A DNA stretch of 7,839 nucleotides from Anaerolineae bacterium (GTDB taxonomy: Bacteria; Chloroflexota; Anaerolineae; DUEN01). The translations under genes were made by a program, and so were the position numbers. Positions within the stretch are counted from its first letter, which is position 1, and every line of letters starts with the position of its first letter. Location of the stretch: contig JAGHDS010000375.1 in assembly GCA_021159845.1 (NCBI GenBank), positions 1 through 7,839 of the forward strand, read 5' to 3'. Of this stretch, positions 1-5,819 are shown one piece after another. Below the pieces are notes generated by a model. It ran no database searches. It saw nothing but the letters and a program-made list of their open reading frames with translations, and was not told the DNA's origin.

Positions 1-130
1 ACACAACTTCGTGAGGCTCGATGTACGAGGATGCAGCGCAGCTAACCCCTTTTACCCCAACGGCGAACAGTCGCCATGAGCGGTGGCACACCGCATAACG
101 ATGAGAATGGATGGTCGATACCGATGAGCA

Positions 131-222
131 TAAGAACGCAGATGACGCTGATCTCACGGATCATCCTGATTTTACCTTTTTCATCTGCGTAGATCGGCTT
201 TTTCTGTGTCATCAGCGGTTCA
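131..222. repeat. Degenerate dispersed intergenic repeat with inverted arms
   Basis: A modular stretch built from variants of CGCAGATGA, TCATCTGCGT, GATCATC and ATCAGCG. The ten bases ACGCAGATGA at 136-145 are the exact reverse complement of 181-190, and CGCTGAT at 146-152 is the reverse complement of 211-217, so the unit can fold back on itself. It resembles the 'CTGCGTAGATC...TCATCAGCG' intergenic repeats I recall from many environmental bacterial genomes, Chloroflexota and Planctomycetes among them. Only one unit lies in the window, so dispersal is recalled, not seen. It is visibly more AT-rich than the neighbouring genes and encodes nothing credible. Confidence 0.45.
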
Positions 223-323
223 CCCATTCTATTTACAGAACAGTGGTGAATCGCGGGCATAGCCGCTGAGGAGATGCTTGAAAGGGGAAACTCCTAAGCA
301 ACGATCACCAGTGTGTTGGAAAA

Positions 324-333
324 GTGGTATAAT
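324..333 (+). promoter_or_regulatory. Extended -10 promoter of the acyltransferase gene
   Basis: GTGGTATAAT contains a perfect TATAAT (328-333) preceded by the TGn extension of an extended -10 element. No good -35 hexamer lies 16-18 bases upstream, which is tolerated when the extension is present. Transcription would start near 340, giving a leader of about 136 bases before the ATG at 476. The same ten bases recur on the minus strand at the pan promoter (7807-7816), which supports both calls. Confidence 0.6.
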
Positions 334-334
334 G

Positions 335-453
335 GGGGTGCCCCGGAGCTGCTTTGGAGGTGTGGCTGTTCCTGCCTGTTAGCCAGCGCAGGGTGAGTCA
401 TCGAGGCAGAGCCTCGGTCGCAGCGTGGCGATGGCATCTCTCGGGAGCACCCC
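335..453 (+). promoter_or_regulatory. Possible structured 5' leader RNA
   Basis: Nested complementary segments can be drawn. GGGGTGC (335-341) pairs with 447-453; GCTGC (348-352) pairs with 420-424. Inside these, TGGCT (363-367) pairs with AGCCA (381-385), and an 8-bp hairpin joins 400-407 to 411-418 around the loop AGA. This gives a three-way-junction drawing. Two cautions apply: the 5' arm of the outer stem begins upstream of the predicted start near 340, and GC-rich DNA yields short stems by chance. It matches no riboswitch class I recognise. Confidence 0.28.
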
Positions 454-464
454 ATCCCCTAATT

Positions 465-470
465 GGAGGT
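465..470 (+). promoter_or_regulatory. Ribosome binding site deciding the start at 476
   Basis: GGAGGT lies five bases before the ATG at 476. The frame is open back to a GTG at 425, but neither that codon nor the ATG at 431 has a Shine-Dalgarno sequence, so 476 is the better start. Confidence 0.85.
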
Positions 471-475
471 ATCCC

Positions 476-1636
476 ATGGCTGATTCGACTATTCGCGTAC
501 GTCCCATCCACACGCCCGAAGAGCGCCTGACCTTCATTACCTTTCCATGGAAAGTGTACAAAGACGATCCTAATTGGGTGCCGCCGTTGATTAGCGAGCG
601 TAAGGAGTTCCTCGATCCCGCTCGCAATCCATCCTTCGAGCATATGGACTGCCAGTATTTCTTAGCCGAACGAGATGGGCAAGTGATTGGTACCATCGCC
701 GCGTTTATCAACCATCGCCACAACGAGTTTCATGACGAGAAGGTCGGATTCTTTGGGTTTTTCGAGACAATCCCAGACTACGCCGTGGCCGAGGCGCTGC
801 TCTCCATGGCCTGTGATTGGGTCAAGGATAAGGGGATGACGGCCATCCGTGGCCCCGCCAATTTCAGTACCAATGATGAGGTAGGGATGCTGGTAGATGG
901 ATTCGATTCCCCACCTGTGATCTTGATGACTTATAACCCGCGCTATTATCCGGAATACGTGGAACGATTTGGCTTCCACAAGGCACAGGATCTCCTGGCG
1001 TACCATATCGACCTGGAGATCTTTCGCGAGCATCCGGAGAAGGCCCCTGCCAAGCTGTTTCGCGTTGTGGAGAGGGTCAAGAAGCGTGGCGAGTTCACGG
1101 TACGTCCCATCGACATGAAGCACCTGGATCGGGAGATCCAGAAGTTCAAGGATGTCTACAACTCAGCGTGGTCGAAGAATTGGGGTTTCGTCCCCCTCAC
1201 AGATGCCGAGATTGATCACTTGGCCGCCCAGCTGAAACAGATCGTCGATCCGGCGACAGTCTTCATCGCCGAGGCGGATGACAAGCCGATTGGCATCATT
1301 TTGCCCCTACCCGACCTGAACCAGCCGCTCCTGCTGGCCTATCCCAAACCGGGCGTGCCGGAGTGGTGGACCCTGATCAAGTTCTTCTGGCATTGGAAGA
1401 TCCGCCGCCGGGTCACGCTGATCCGGGCCTTCGCGATGGGGGTCGTGAAAGAGTACCGCACCCGGGGTGTGGACGCGGTCCTCTACTACGAGATGGGCAA
1501 GGCGGCTTTAGAGCGAGGCTATAAAGAGGCGGAGATGTCCTGGATCCTGGAGAGCAACACGGTGATGAACAACACGATCAAGGCATTCGGTGGGGAGCTC
1601 TATAAGACGTACCGGGTATACGAGAAGGCACTCTGA
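476..1636 (+). CDS. GNAT-family N-acetyltransferase-like protein, substrate unknown
   Basis: A 386-residue, probably cytosolic protein with no signal peptide or membrane segment. It looks like a member of a conserved but uncharacterised family related to GNAT acyltransferases, which transfer acyl groups from acyl-CoA to amines. Residues about 60-130 resemble one GNAT half (AERDGQVIGTIAAF, then a strand rich in Gly-Phe and a helix ending DKGMTAIRGP). A second fold spans about 205-386 (VFIAEADDKPIGIILPLPD) and ends in the typical GNAT tail ESNTVMNNTIKAFGGELYK. RGPANFSTNDEVG at 125-137 seems to be a family signature. E. coli YghO may be a distant relative; this is recalled, not tested. The gene is monocistronic, transcribed from the promoter at 324-333 and converging on the gene at 1804. 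The GNAT call is fairly secure; acceptor and pathway are unknown. Confidence 0.75.
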   Translation: MADSTIRVRPIHTPEERLTFITFPWKVYKDDPNWVPPLISERKEFLDPARNPSFEHMDCQYFLAERDGQVIGTIAAFINHRHNEFHDEKVGFFGFFETIPDYAVAEALLSMACDWVKDKGMTAIRGPANFSTNDEVGMLVDGFDSPPVILMTYNPRYYPEYVERFGFHKAQDLLAYHIDLEIFREHPEKAPAKLFRVVERVKKRGEFTVRPIDMKHLDREIQKFKDVYNSAWSKNWGFVPLTDAEIDHLAAQLKQIVDPATVFIAEADDKPIGIILPLPDLNQPLLLAYPKPGVPEWWTLIKFFWHWKIRRRVTLIRAFAMGVVKEYRTRGVDAVLYYEMGKAALERGYKEAEMSWILESNTVMNNTIKAFGGELYKTYRVYEKAL

Positions 1637-1688
1637 CGGCTATTGATTACGGAAGATCCGCATGGGCGCAGTGTACGATCATCCTAGG

Positions 1689-1732
1689 CCGAGTTGCGGA
1701 CTCGGTGATTGGGGCATTATGCCTTATAGGCA
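1689..1732. other. Two small stem-loops after the acyltransferase gene
   Basis: CCGAGT (1689-1694) pairs with ACTCGG (1700-1705) around a five-base loop, and TGCCT (1720-1724) pairs with AGGCA (1728-1732) around TAT. Neither is followed by a run of T on either strand, so they are not convincing terminators alone. They may protect the 3' end of the transcript or be chance. Confidence 0.3.
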
Positions 1733-1749
1733 AATCGAGTAGATTGCGC

Positions 1750-1790
1750 GGCGGCCGGGATTCCCAGGGAAAATCCCGGCCGCCCATTTT
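1750..1790 (+). terminator. Strong terminator hairpin between convergent genes
   Basis: A perfect 13-bp stem, GGCGGCCGGGATT at 1750-1762 paired with 1772-1784, has a nine-base loop and is followed on the plus strand by CATTTT. It lies 114 bases after the acyltransferase stop and 20 bases after the stop of the convergent gene at 1804. The T-run is present only for the forward gene. On the minus strand the stem is followed by GCGCAATCT, so there the hairpin may act only weakly or as a 3' end stabiliser. Confidence 0.75.
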
Positions 1791-1803
1791 AGACGAATAC
1801 GCT

Positions 1804-3033
1804 CTATCCCAGAAGCGTCAGGCTATCGAACAAGTGAAAGGCAACAACATACTTCTCCATGACCTGTGCGATCCGATCGACGACGTAGCCATGCGGGGAT
1901 GGGTATACTGCGCTCACGTTGCGATACAGCGCGTCGCGAGCGGCGACCACTTCTGGCCGCGTCCACACATATCGGCTGCCGGTCTGCACGAGCCAGGAAC
2001 GCCGCTCGGGTGCAAGCTCAGCAAAGGGTTTCCCCTGCTCCTCGGGGGTCAACCACTTCTGCCAGCGGCCGGAGTCCAGCACGGCTTGCTCCAATACGGC
2101 CATGAAGTTGGAGGGTTCCATCCCCGGGCGGGCCCGGCAGAGATCCGCCTCCTTGGAGGCCAGATCGGCCAGCGCTAAGTACTCCGCCGCGGTGAACTCG
2201 GGCCCGACGTTTGCACCGCCCATGCCAGTATCCGGGTAGGCCTCGGGGTGGGATACCCAATCGGTGTAGTGCCCCTTGATCAGCGATCCCAACGGTGCCA
2301 CGATGTCGTACAGCCGGGCGGCGACCTCCGGATCGAAATCTGTGGTATGTAAATCCGTGCCCACCTTCGCGACGATGAAGCTGGGCCAGGCGTGGAGCAG
2401 ACCGCGGGCCTCCAATCCGGCGTGGAGGTCATGGACAAACCGCTGGAAATTATCGAAATCGACCAGGCCGCCGTGCACTTCCTCCGTCCCCACCTCATAG
2501 GCAACAGGAGACAATCCCAGTCGCTGGCGTTCCGCCTCGGCGTACTCGATGAGATCCAACGTGCGTTCCACCACGATCTCGATCGGGAGAGGCTGGTCAG
2601 GCGGCAGAGTGCGGTCCACGGTCGGGTCGATATGCAATAGCTGATACCCGGCCTTCAGGCACGCCGTCAGGCTCTGTTTCACCTCATTCATCGTCTCTTC
2701 CAACGACAGCCCGCGCAGCGTGTGGACGTCCTTCAGCCAGGGGCCACCGTGATCCAGACAGGGATATAAAGGACCATCCCAGTGGTACTTCTCCGCGAAT
2801 GCCCGAATCTGCTGGACGAACTGGGCTGGTGTCCAGCCTGTATATCCCCCATCGCGATCGACCTGGTTGAGCGTGGCCGCGAAAAGCATGGGCATGTTGT
2901 TCGCTGCCGCTACCTTGACGGAAGCCTCCAACACGGCAGCTGAGTTGGGACAGGCGGCCAACAAGGTAACCCGCGCTTTACCGCCCTCACGGAACTGAAT
3001 GATCTTTTGGACCAACTCATTCAGGGTATTCAT
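1804..3033 (-). CDS. GatZ/KbaZ-like (D-tagatose-bisphosphate aldolase class II non-catalytic subunit family) protein
   Basis: A 409-residue protein of the GatZ/KbaZ family. In E. coli these partner and stabilise the class II aldolase GatY/KbaY, which splits tagatose 1,6-bisphosphate. Family landmarks appear in order: NQVDRDGGYTGWTP (56-69), LDHGGPW (93-99, matching GDHLGP of GatZ), LLHIDPTVD (132-140), YEVGTEEVHGG (179-189), GHYTDWV (254-260, matching AHSTDY), GGANVGPEF (272-280), and a C-terminal helix YVVDRIAQVMEKYVVAF near 383-399. Length is close to the usual 420. The start is the ATG at 3033, because GTG at 3039 lies inside the Shine-Dalgarno sequence. It follows the GH4 gene by 27 bp and is surely cotranscribed. 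No GatY/KbaY gene is in the window, and the protein diverges from E. coli GatZ, so another sugar-phosphate role is possible. Family is secure; reaction is not. Confidence 0.82.
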   Translation of the reverse strand: MNTLNELVQKIIQFREGGKARVTLLAACPNSAAVLEASVKVAAANNMPMLFAATLNQVDRDGGYTGWTPAQFVQQIRAFAEKYHWDGPLYPCLDHGGPWLKDVHTLRGLSLEETMNEVKQSLTACLKAGYQLLHIDPTVDRTLPPDQPLPIEIVVERTLDLIEYAEAERQRLGLSPVAYEVGTEEVHGGLVDFDNFQRFVHDLHAGLEARGLLHAWPSFIVAKVGTDLHTTDFDPEVAARLYDIVAPLGSLIKGHYTDWVSHPEAYPDTGMGGANVGPEFTAAEYLALADLASKEADLCRARPGMEPSNFMAVLEQAVLDSGRWQKWLTPEEQGKPFAELAPERRSWLVQTGSRYVWTRPEVVAARDALYRNVSAVYPSPHGYVVDRIAQVMEKYVVAFHLFDSLTLLG

Positions 3034-3035
3034 GG

Positions 3036-3042
3036 TCACCTC
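3036..3042 (-). promoter_or_regulatory. Ribosome binding site deciding the start at 3033
   Basis: Minus-strand GAGGTGA has its GAGG core five bases before the ATG at 3033. It overlaps the upstream in-frame GTG at 3039, which rules that codon out as the likely start. Confidence 0.8.
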
Positions 3043-3060
3043 TGCGTGAATCGTGGGAGA

Positions 3061-4371
3061 TCAGGAGAAGAAATGGGGGAGCCATTCCCTCTGGGCCTCC
3101 AACAGTGCGTCGGTCAGCTTCTCCGCCTGTTCCCTGGTGAACACGTGACCATCGGCGATCAACGCCTGGACCACGAGCCGCCTATCCCCGCGCAGCGCGG
3201 CCTCGGTTGTCAATTCCTGTACCCCGATCACCCGCAAGAGCGGAGCGACGAGCCCCACCGGCAGCTCACCGAAGGCGATCGGATGGAAGCCGGAGCGGTT
3301 GACCAGCGTCGTGCTCTCCAGGATGGCCTGGGCAGGCAGATTGCTCACCTGGCCGACGTTGGGCAGGTTCGTTGAGAAGAACTGATTGGAATCGTTCCAC
3401 ACGGAGCGCAAGATGTCGACGAGCTGAGTGTGCTCGCCCTCACCTTCGTCCATGTCCGATACGGGCGCGCGGCCATAAGCCTCATCAGCCATGCGCTGGA
3501 AGATCCGATCCCCGCGCTCAATGATAGGCTCGAAAGGCCAGGCATCGACCCCTAGCGTCCGCCCGTAGTAGCCGCCCTTACCGTGCCAGCCGGGGAAGAA
3601 CTCGACGACGTGGGTATCGAGTACGGCCGGGAAGGCGCCGAAAACCTGGAAGAGGTCCCACGAGAGGGGATGCTCCGCTACCTTGTCCGGCTTCTCAGCC
3701 ATCTTCTTCCGCACCAGAGGCCATGCGTCCTCGCCTTTATAGCGAAACTCGGTGATCCAGGTGAAGTGGTTCACACCAATGGCCGCCGACCACACATCGT
3801 TTGGATCCACGTCGATGAAGCGGGCCAGGTATTCGTGTACACCCTGGACGCCTGTGCACAATCCGACCACCTGTGCAGGCGTCGCTTTGCGGATCGCGCG
3901 GCAGATGACGGACATGGGGTTCGAATAGTTGATGAAAATGGCGTCCGGGCATAGTTCCACTACATCGTTGGCGATATCCACCATAGGGGGGACCATGCGT
4001 AGCGCTCTGGAGATGCCGCCGGGCATATAAGTGTCCCCTACCGGATGGTAGATGCCGAACTTCCGACACACGAACACATCCTGTTCCCAGGCGCGACGGC
4101 CCCCCACGCCGATGGTCGTCACGACCGCGTCGGAGCCTGCCAACAGCTCCCGGCGATCCTCAGATGCCCGCACGGTTATTGGAGCGTCATGTGCTTCCAC
4201 CAGCCGCTGGGCGAGCCGATAGCCGACGTCCAGGCTCTGCGGGTTGATGTCCACGAGGCGCAGTTCCCACTCCCCGCCGTCCGCGATAAGATGCCGTACC
4301 ACGCCGCGGGTGAACATCGCGCTTCCGGCGCCGATCAGCGTAAGCACTTTGCGGTCCATCCCTGGCTGCAT
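3061..4371 (-). CDS. Glycoside hydrolase family 4 protein (alpha-galactosidase/alpha-glucuronidase-like)
   Basis: A 436-residue cytosolic enzyme of GH4, a family that breaks glycosidic bonds by an NAD+- and divalent-metal-dependent redox/elimination mechanism. Residues 9-21 (VLTLIGAGSAMFT) are the Rossmann NAD motif, LVDIN at 39-43 ends strand 2, DTYMPGGISRALR at 113-125 and NYSNPM at 148-153 are family signatures, and Cys172 (GLCTG) and His202 (GVNHF) are the expected metal ligands. The C-terminal NLPNVGQVSNLPAQA (335-349) is also typical. The overall pattern is closest to MelA-like enzymes on unphosphorylated substrates. The start at 4371 has GAGGAGG five bases upstream. The metal-Cys motif reads CTGV, not the CHSV, CHGx, CHEV or CNVP/CDMP forms that I recall as marking known specificities, so the substrate is left open. 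It is first in a two-gene unit with its own promoter at 4472-4500. Confidence 0.9.
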   Translation of the reverse strand: MQPGMDRKVLTLIGAGSAMFTRGVVRHLIADGGEWELRLVDINPQSLDVGYRLAQRLVEAHDAPITVRASEDRRELLAGSDAVVTTIGVGGRRAWEQDVFVCRKFGIYHPVGDTYMPGGISRALRMVPPMVDIANDVVELCPDAIFINYSNPMSVICRAIRKATPAQVVGLCTGVQGVHEYLARFIDVDPNDVWSAAIGVNHFTWITEFRYKGEDAWPLVRKKMAEKPDKVAEHPLSWDLFQVFGAFPAVLDTHVVEFFPGWHGKGGYYGRTLGVDAWPFEPIIERGDRIFQRMADEAYGRAPVSDMDEGEGEHTQLVDILRSVWNDSNQFFSTNLPNVGQVSNLPAQAILESTTLVNRSGFHPIAFGELPVGLVAPLLRVIGVQELTTEAALRGDRRLVVQALIADGHVFTREQAEKLTDALLEAQREWLPHFFS

Positions 4372-4376
4372 AAGAG

Positions 4377-4383
4377 CCTCCTC
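4377..4383 (-). promoter_or_regulatory. Ribosome binding site of the GH4 gene
   Basis: Minus-strand GAGGAGG ends five bases before the ATG at 4371. This supports that start over the in-frame ATG at 4359 (residue 5). Confidence 0.85.
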
Positions 4384-4471
4384 GTATTGTTTTTCGCGGA
4401 GCTACAGGGGGCAATCCGCCGATAGCCCGATAGTCTGCTGGAGAAATGAGCGCTCGGATGATGACCGGCGC

Positions 4472-4500
4472 ATTCTAACATCTTCCACTGGCGCTAGCAA
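4472..4500 (-). promoter_or_regulatory. Sigma-70-type promoter of the GH4/GatZ-like unit
   Basis: On the minus strand TTGCTA (4495-4500) and TAGAAT (4472-4477) are separated by exactly 17 bases, and TGT before the -10 adds an extended -10. Transcription would start near 4465, leaving a leader of about 94 bases. It lies wholly in the 172-base gap after panD, so the sugar genes need not depend on the pan promoter. Confidence 0.6.
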
Positions 4501-4513
4501 CTTTGGCTGCGCC
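4490..4513. promoter_or_regulatory. Inverted repeat over the -35 region, possible operator
   Basis: GGCGC (4490-4494) mirrors GCGCC (4509-4513), and AGC (4496-4498) mirrors GCT (4506-4508), leaving one unpaired base at 4495 and a seven-base centre. The -35 hexamer of the GH4 promoter lies inside, which is where a repressor would sit. The same sequence could form a hairpin at the 3' end of the pan transcript, 30 bases after the panD stop, but no T-run follows on the minus strand. Confidence 0.4.
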
Positions 4514-4543
4514 GTGAATGTCTCCCTAACCGAGGACGCTCTC

Positions 4544-4939
4544 TCAGGCCGGGAACGCCGTTGCCTCTTCGCTCATGTGGACGCGACGGACCTCCATGAC
4601 GCGATTGTGCTCGTCGACCAGTACTACCGTTGGCGACCAGTCCTCTGGCAGGGGCTCCGGCACCTGCGCATACGCCATGATGATCACCTTATCGCCCACC
4701 TGCATCGCCCGCGCGGCCGCGCCGTTGAGTTCGATCGCGCCGCTCCCGGCCGGTCCGGCGATCACGTAGGTCTCCAGCCGGTGGCCGTTGTCCACGTCGA
4801 CCACCTGTACTCGCTCGTATGGACGGATGCCCGATGCCTCGAGTAGCGCGCTGTCTATGGTGATCGAGCCGATGTAGTGTATATTGGCGGCGGTGACCGT
4901 CGCCCGGTGGATCTTGGCGAACAATAGCGTTCGATACAT
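4544..4939 (-). CDS. panD: Aspartate 1-decarboxylase, pyruvoyl-dependent proenzyme
   Basis: PanD decarboxylates L-aspartate to beta-alanine, the amine half of pantothenate. It is made as an inactive proenzyme that cuts itself between Gly24 and Ser25, turning the serine into the catalytic pyruvoyl group. With the start at 4939 the protein is 131 residues and the cleavage site YIGS falls exactly at Gly24-Ser25 as in E. coli. Lys9, His11, Tyr22, Arg54, Thr57, Tyr58 and Asn72 (NGAAA) all occupy the E. coli positions, so the enzyme should be active. GGAGG lies five bases upstream; the in-frame GTG at 4951 would disturb this register. It is the last gene of the operon, 16 bp after panC. No maturation factor (PanM/PanZ) is visible here; those are known from enterobacteria. 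Confidence 0.97.
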   Translation of the reverse strand: MYRTLLFAKIHRATVTAANIHYIGSITIDSALLEASGIRPYERVQVVDVDNGHRLETYVIAGPAGSGAIELNGAAARAMQVGDKVIIMAYAQVPEPLPEDWSPTVVLVDEHNRVMEVRRVHMSEEATAFPA

Positions 4940-4944
4940 GGTAT

Positions 4945-4949
4945 CCTCC
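4945..4949 (-). promoter_or_regulatory. Ribosome binding site deciding the panD start
   Basis: Minus-strand GGAGG is five bases before the ATG at 4939 and lies inside the reading-frame extension that begins at GTG 4951, so 4939 is the start. Confidence 0.85.
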
Positions 4950-4955
4950 ACACCC

Positions 4956-5798
4956 TCACTGATCAGGCGTGAGCAGTATGTTGTCGATCAGGCGCGCTTT
5001 TCCGATGCGTACCGCCATAGAGAGCAGAACCCCCTGGCTGGCGTCTCCGAGCTCCTCCAGCGTTTGCGGGTCGGCAGCGCTCACGTACTCCGTCTGGGCC
5101 AAGGGCTCCGCGTCCAGGATCGAGCGCATGATACGACGTAGCCGTTCGCCATCGTGCTCGCCAGCTACCCAGGCATTCCGGGCCGCGCACAGCGAGCGAT
5201 ATAGAACGGGCGCCGCTGCCCGTTGTTCGGGCGTGAGATAGACGTTTCGGGACGACATGGCCAACCCGTCCGGCTCCCGAACAGTCGGGCAGACGACGAT
5301 CTCCAATGGGAAGTTCAAATCCTTCACCATCCGCTGGATGACGATGGCCTGTTGAGCATCTTTCTGGCCGAAGTAGGCGCGGTCCGGTTGGAAGACGTTG
5401 AACAGCTTGGCGACCACCGTTGTCACCCCGCGGAAGTGGCCCGGCCGAGCCGCACCCTCCAGTGGCCTGGTCACCTCTTCAACAGTAACATATGTCTGGA
5501 ATCCCGGCGGGTACATCTCCTCCACAAAAGGGGTCCACACCAGATCTACGCCCAGCTCTCGCAACAGGCTCAAATCGCGCTCCAGATCGCGCGGGTATGA
5601 CTCCAGGTCCTCGTTGGGGCCGAATTGTGTTGGGTTGACGAAGATGGACACGCCGACGCGGTCGTTCTCCGCCCGGGCGCGCTCCACCAGCGAGAGGTGC
5701 CCCGCGTGCAGATATCCCATCGTCGGCACCAGCCCCCAACTTCCCGCCAACTCGCGTCGGATCCGTCGCACATCAGATACTGTTTCAACGACTTGCAT
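4956..5798 (-). CDS. panC: Pantothenate synthetase (pantoate--beta-alanine ligase)
   Basis: PanC condenses (R)-pantoate with beta-alanine using ATP, through a pantoyl-adenylate, in the cytosol. The 280-residue protein shows the nucleotidyltransferase HxGH motif as HAGH at 31-34 within PTMGYLHAGHLSL. It then shows FVNPTQFGPNEDL (53-65), the pantoate/ATP-site segment YFGQKDAQQ (142-150) and the KMSKS-equivalent MSSRN (181-185). The C-terminal dimer/lid part ends near 280, the usual family length. The ATG at 5798 is chosen because GGGAGGT lies just upstream; the alternative ATG at 5813 would place that site inside the gene. It lies 21 bp after panE and 16 bp before panD, so it is in the middle of the operon. 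Nothing is missing or rearranged. Confidence 0.97.
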   Translation of the reverse strand: MQVVETVSDVRRIRRELAGSWGLVPTMGYLHAGHLSLVERARAENDRVGVSIFVNPTQFGPNEDLESYPRDLERDLSLLRELGVDLVWTPFVEEMYPPGFQTYVTVEEVTRPLEGAARPGHFRGVTTVVAKLFNVFQPDRAYFGQKDAQQAIVIQRMVKDLNFPLEIVVCPTVREPDGLAMSSRNVYLTPEQRAAAPVLYRSLCAARNAWVAGEHDGERLRRIMRSILDAEPLAQTEYVSAADPQTLEELGDASQGVLLSMAVRIGKARLIDNILLTPDQ

Positions 5799-5804
5799 CG
5801 TGTA

Positions 5805-5811
5805 ACCTCCC
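5805..5811 (-). promoter_or_regulatory. Ribosome binding site deciding the panC start
   Basis: Minus-strand GGGAGGT has its GGAGG core seven bases before the ATG at 5798 and overlaps codons of the alternative start at 5813. Confidence 0.85.
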
Positions 5812-5819
5812 ATAAAAGA

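Noticed and set aside
1..79. Possible 3' end of an upstream forward gene (frame open from base 1 to the stop at 43-45, or from base 2 to the stop at 77-79)
   Set aside because: Only 14 to 25 codons are visible and neither peptide is recognisable, so coding cannot be supported.
42..260. Minus-strand open frame of 72 codons
   Set aside because: It is a translation of the degenerate repeat at 131-222, has no ribosome binding site or recognisable domain, and such repeats often give spurious frames.
268..298. Hairpin TGCTT-AGGGG/CTCCT-AAGCA upstream of the acyltransferase promoter
   Set aside because: It needs a three-base bulge and a G-T pair and has no T-run after it, so neither a terminator nor an operator call is justified.
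1705..2178. Plus-strand open frame of 157 codons running through the terminator hairpin and opposite the GatZ-like gene
   Set aside because: It reads across a strong terminator and then through the antisense of a conserved gene; the product has no recognisable pattern.
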